Source: Mangifera indica (Eukaryota > Streptophyta > Magnoliopsida > Sapindales > Anacardiaceae). From it: a stretch of DNA of 64,000 nucleotides. The stretch is taken from NCBI RefSeq assembly GCF_011075055.1, contig NC_058137.1, forward strand, positions 6,500,771 to 6,564,770. The letters run 5' to 3'. A program made the translations under genes and the position numbers. Shown here piece after piece: positions 60,505 to 64,000 of this stretch. How positions within the stretch are numbered: the stretch's first letter is position 1; each line of letters opens with the position of its first letter. The notes below the pieces were generated by a model. That model saw nothing but the letters and a program-made list of their open reading frames with translations. It did no database searches and was not told the origin of the DNA.

Positions 60505-60876
60505 AGGGCTGGATTCGAGCCGAGCCGAGCTCGGCTCGCAGCCAGCTCGGGCTCGGCTCGGCTTTTTGAGGGCCGGCTCGAGTTCGGCTCGAGCCGAATT
60601 CGGTTCGGCTCGAGTTCGGCTCGTTTTCAGTTCGGCTCGGTAACGGCTCGGCTCGGCTCGTTTTTTATATCAAAACGACACCGTTTTGTATATATATAAA
60701 AATCAAAACGACGCCGTTTTGTATAAAAAAATTTTTAAAAAAATATACCAAGCCAACCCGAGCCAGCTCGGGCTCGGCTCGAGCTCGATCGAGCCGAGCT
60801 GAGCCCGGCTCGTTTCGGGCTCCAACCTAGCCGAGCCGAGCTCGAGCTCGAGCTGGCTCGGCTCGAATCCAGCCCT
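60505..60876. mobile_element. GC-rich inverted-repeat element with 10-bp target duplication (family G)
   Basis: The ends AGGGCTGGATTCGAGCCGAG and CTCGGCTCGAATCCAGCCCT are exact inverted copies. ACAATCAACT flanks both sides exactly (60495-60504 and 60877-60886). The arms consist of GAGCTCG/CGGCTCG words, so the whole unit can fold on itself. The centre has two copies of AAAACGACxCCGTTTTGTAT. It is far richer in GC than its surroundings. There is no coding capacity; open frames through it are artefacts of the repeat. Confidence 0.9.
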
Positions 60877-60886
60877 ACAATCAACT

Positions 60887-62374
60887 AGGCAACTAGAAGG
60901 AAAGAAAATATCTAAAAATATTTAGCAAACTGTTGTAAAATAAAACTAATCACAAAATAAAAAACTAATAGCTAGTTGAAGAAATGATCTCTTTCAAAAT
61001 AATATATATATATTTTGATAACGAGGAACTCTACCCAATTTGAACCATCATATTAGACTGAAATCAACTACATTAAGAAAAACAAATCTCAGGTCAAGTG
61101 ATTAACCCCACAACCACTGAATCAAGTAAGTCAAAAGTTTAATTTTGATATATCAACAGAGATGATTTAAATTGATACTCTCTTATACATAAAGTTTTAT
61201 CTTTTATCACTTAAACTATCCATTGAGAGTTTCAAAATAATATTGTTATCTCTATAAATAATTCCACCAAAGACTCCAAAATAAAAACAAATCATCACCA
61301 ATAACAAATTACCATAACTAGCAGTAGTTTGTCAACATATTGGTAACTTTGGAGAATCCTTAGTTCTTTTCAAAAGGTGTCAACGTGATTAGAACCATTT
61401 CTTCCTAGCAAGATAAGCACCATTCGACCTCCAACGACTAATTATTGGGACCTTGATCTGAGGAATGTGGAGAAATCATCTTGAAATTGATTGAAATATG
61501 CATGTAACACCCTAGGAGGATTGGATTCAGAGATATAAATGTTGCCTTTGTTTATTGAATCGTTGTGCTCATCGTAAAGAGCTGGCAGAACCTACATGAA
61601 ATAGTGATCTTATTTTCTTGTAAAAACACAACTGGGTTAGTGCAAAATTTGTTTTACTCCTATATTTTTAAGGAGAAATTTTTTTGTAGAGGATACTAAG
61701 TAATTTGAAAATCCAACATTGTAGGAGCACTGCAATATCTCAAATTAACCGGACTTGATCTGTATTATATTGTAAATAAGCTTTGCCGGACTTGATCTAT
61801 CTTATATTGTAAATAACTTAGCCAAATTTTGCAGGCACCTCTTAACAAACCATTGTCCACTGGTAGATTTGTGATGCTTAGAAACAAATTAAATATTAAT
61901 GAATATAGAAGTAGTATTCTAGAAGATAGTAAGGAGACTGAGATATTGATGCAGTTGTGATTGTACCTAAAGAAGTGCAGAAAACTCTTCTGAAATGCCT
62001 GGTAGAGAAGTCTGAGTTGCTTGGTAGAAAGCACTGAGTATTACAATTTGATACGGGGAAAAGCCTTTTTTTTTTTAAATCCTGTACTCTTTTATGTGTT
62101 AAGTGGTCTCTTCTTCTGCTCGTAATAGTTTTGGGAGTAAGTTCTTGTTCTCCTTTTAAGTGTTGAATGGTGTTGGATGTGATTGATTGGCTTCTGCTAG
62201 TAATGACTATGGGAGTGGTTGCAGTTTGTTTTCCTATATTCTTCTACAAATTTTCTGGTTCCAAGGATGGTGTGAAGAACATAGGACAATAAAAACAAAA
62301 ACTATTGTTAAGACAATGCATTTTGAGAGTTAATGGTTGAAGAAAAACGATCGAGTGTTGGCTTACCTATGATG
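60887..62374. other. Intergenic region with an inverted dispersed-repeat copy
   Basis: About 61080-61230 holds the inverted relative of the 53.7-54.06 kb repeat. Near 61740-61810 two copies of GGACTTGATCTxTxTTATATTGTAAATAA lie 43 bases apart. No gene seen. Confidence 0.45.
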
Positions 62375-62383
62375 TAATATTAA

Positions 62384-62917
62384 GGCCAAAGACTATTTCC
62401 CACCCAAAGTACGCGATTTTCTCAAGTTTCATTCTATTAATTTTGAAAATCTCATTTACCTACCTATAGACTATTAAAATTAACAGAACTCTAACCCTTA
62501 AAATATTTATCTCATTTTTTCCCCTAAAATTTTAAAAACTAACAAATTTCTCTTAACCCAAGTTTTAAAAAACAACATTTTCCCCATAAATTTTTCTCAA
62601 GACTTGGTCTTCGTCAACGACCATGCCCAGGACAACCGTCGGAAGGAGGCAGCATCGGAGAGGAAGAAGCGTCGCCTGGAGATTGCCGAAGAGGAAGAAA
62701 ATGTTGTTCTTTAAAACTTGGGTCGGGGGAAATTTTTAGTTTTTAGGGTTTAGGGAAGAAAATAAAATCAAATTTAAAGTTATTTTTAATAATGCAGGCA
62801 AAATGACGATTTTACTTTTAAAACTATTAATTTTAATTGGCCACAGGTGGGTAAATGAGATTTTTAAAGTTAATAGGAAAAAACAACATACTTTGAGTGG
62901 GAAATAGTCCTTTGACC
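62384..62917. mobile_element. Mutator-like non-autonomous element (element E)
   Basis: Starts GGCCAAAGACTATTTCCCAC, ends GAGTGGGAAATAGTCCTTTG then ACC. The arms mirror (CTATAGACTATTAAAATTAA against TTTTAATTGGCCACAGGTGG, and AAGTTTTAAAAAACAACATT against its inverse). The core (62600-62700) is short, with GGTCTTCGTC and GAAGAGGAAGAA. The flanks TAATATTAA and TAATTCATA agree only at their start, so the target duplication is worn or unclear. Confidence 0.7.
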
Positions 62918-63288
62918 TAATTCATATCTAATAATTTTTTTTGATAAAAGAGATTACCAATCCAAACACACCCAAAATGTTAAATTCTTTAACTCTATTT
63001 GATTCTCATTTTACTCAACATTACATTTCAACACACAACCATCGAATAACTACCAAAGCATCCCCTTTTTGTTTCTATATATGCTGATATTATTTACAAA
63101 TTAAATCATTTTATTGTGCTTGTAATATTTAACATATTAATAAATATATATATATTATTATATTATTTTAGAAAATAAACTGAGCAATCTGAACAAGTGA
63201 AATTCATTATACCAAATAAGTCAAATGATGTTTAAAGATATTTGAACATTTGCTTGTGCTTGGGATCCTAAGCTTGTGTCGTTCCAAC
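62918..63288. other. AT-rich intergenic region
   Basis: AT-rich, with a TATATAT run near 63146. CCAAC at 63284-63288 directly precedes the Copia LTR and would be its target duplication. The partner lies outside the window. Confidence 0.4.
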
Positions 63289-64000
63289 TGTTATAGATTT
63301 ATATTTCCGAACCCAAAGATAATCCGATCCGAATAATATAAATGCAGAAAACAGGAAAAAATAGAATAACACGATTTACTTGGTTCGGATCTCGTAAACG
63401 AAATCCTACATCCAAGGCAGAGGTGTTCCTCTAGTCAAATCCACTAATATCAAGTTCGATTTACAATATACAAACACACGGATCTCTCATTGTACATCAA
63501 AACAATATACAAGCAAATACACGACAATACAAAGTCAAAGAGCACCTGACTTCACCGTAGAGACTCTGTTGATCGAACTCAGAGAGCAAACACAGCCACA
63601 CAGCAGCACAAGACGCACAAGGCGCACAAGAACAAAGAAGAAGAACAACACAACAGCTCACGCCTCTCTTTTCTCTCTATTCTCTCTATTCTAGTCAGCC
63701 AATATTATGTTTATATACTTAGGTCAACAAAGTGAACACCCAACAAGTTTACCAAACTGCCCTCACTTATAAATGAAATGACCCATGCATCCTTAAGCTC
63801 TAATTACGCTACTGCCCTTATAGTTTTTAAACAAATATTACAAACTCCACCTTGTTTGAAAACTACAAGACTCAAACATGAATTTAACTAGCTAAAACAC
63901 CTTTGCAAGACAGACTCACAACTTTCCAATTTGCAATAAGTCTAAGGCACTCTTAAACTTATTTATTGGAACTACCTTTGTCAAAATATCAGCAGGATTC
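63289..64000 (-). mobile_element. Copia LTR retrotransposon, 3' end (partial)
   Basis: On the minus strand the polyprotein end is followed by the purine-rich CAAACAAGGTGGAGTT, then an LTR of 554 bases. The LTR runs from TGTAAT (63842) to ATAACA (63289). It carries TATATAAACATAAT (about 63707-63720), a TATA-like site. The rest of the element lies beyond 64000. Element length, age and the other LTR cannot be judged from the window. Confidence 0.85.
63916..64000 (-). CDS. Copia polyprotein, C-terminal end of the RNase H region (partial)
   Basis: One frame from the window edge to TGA at 63916 reads NPADILTKVVPINKFKSALD, then LLQIGKL. NxADxLTK is the well-known end of the plant Copia RNase H domain. 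It is intact for its 28 visible codons. The rest lies outside the window. Confidence 0.9.
   Translation of the reverse strand, partial: NPADILTKVVPINKFKSALDLLQIGKL

Noticed and set aside
60436..60699. 87-codon frame rich in Gly/Ser/Arg/Phe
   Set aside because: It runs into the GC-rich inverted-repeat element and reflects its GGCTCG words.

Overview
This is a stretch of nuclear DNA from a flowering plant, most likely a rosid-type eudicot. Genes are split by short AT-rich introns with canonical borders, spaced 2 to 10 kb apart, and separated by AT-rich DNA full of transposon remnants. The protein set is plant-specific: Tubby-like F-box, PLS-class PPR, U-box/ARM, plant gamma carbonic anhydrase and MIOX. 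I cannot name the species.

Layout. 1-372: 3' end of a U-box/ARM ubiquitin ligase gene (+). 2.1-2.3 kb: tandem duplication. 4.6-5.35 kb: decayed DUF1985 transposon gene. 7.35-8.78 kb: six-exon helix-loop-helix gene (+). 14.3-16.2 kb: Tubby-like F-box gene (-) with a GC-AG intron. 18.6-23.1 kb: two large terminal-inverted-repeat elements, the second carrying a nested solo LTR. 24.36-25.02 kb: remains of a DYW-type PPR gene (-). 25.5-27.1 kb: phosphopantetheine adenylyltransferase (-). 31.5-35.5 kb: 11-exon RFC3-like AAA+ gene (+). 37.4-42.2 kb: mitochondrial gamma carbonic anhydrase (+), with a TRIM retrotransposon in intron 2. 43.9-45.5 kb: intronless PPR gene (+). 48.8-51.1 kb: 11-exon myo-inositol oxygenase (-). 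56.8-59.3 kb: coiled-coil, tail-anchored protein of unknown role (+). 63.3-64.0 kb: end of a Copia retrotransposon (-).

The genes do not form a pathway or operon. Several are housekeeping genes: CoA synthesis, respiratory complex I, organelle RNA processing, and inositol to UDP-glucuronate. Part of the order (Tubby-like, CoaD, gamma-CA, PPR) resembles gene pairs I remember from Arabidopsis, so this is probably an old conserved block. I rebuilt seven complete genes exon by exon, and the reading frame closes across every junction.

The most distinctive content is repetitive. A family of Mutator-like non-autonomous elements (ends GGCCAAAGGA, 9-bp target duplications) has at least five copies plus one more distant relative. 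All share a purine/pyrimidine-rich core built from GAAGA/TCTTC. A second inverted-repeat family is present as one very GC-rich copy and one AT-rich copy that looks like its C-to-T decayed form.
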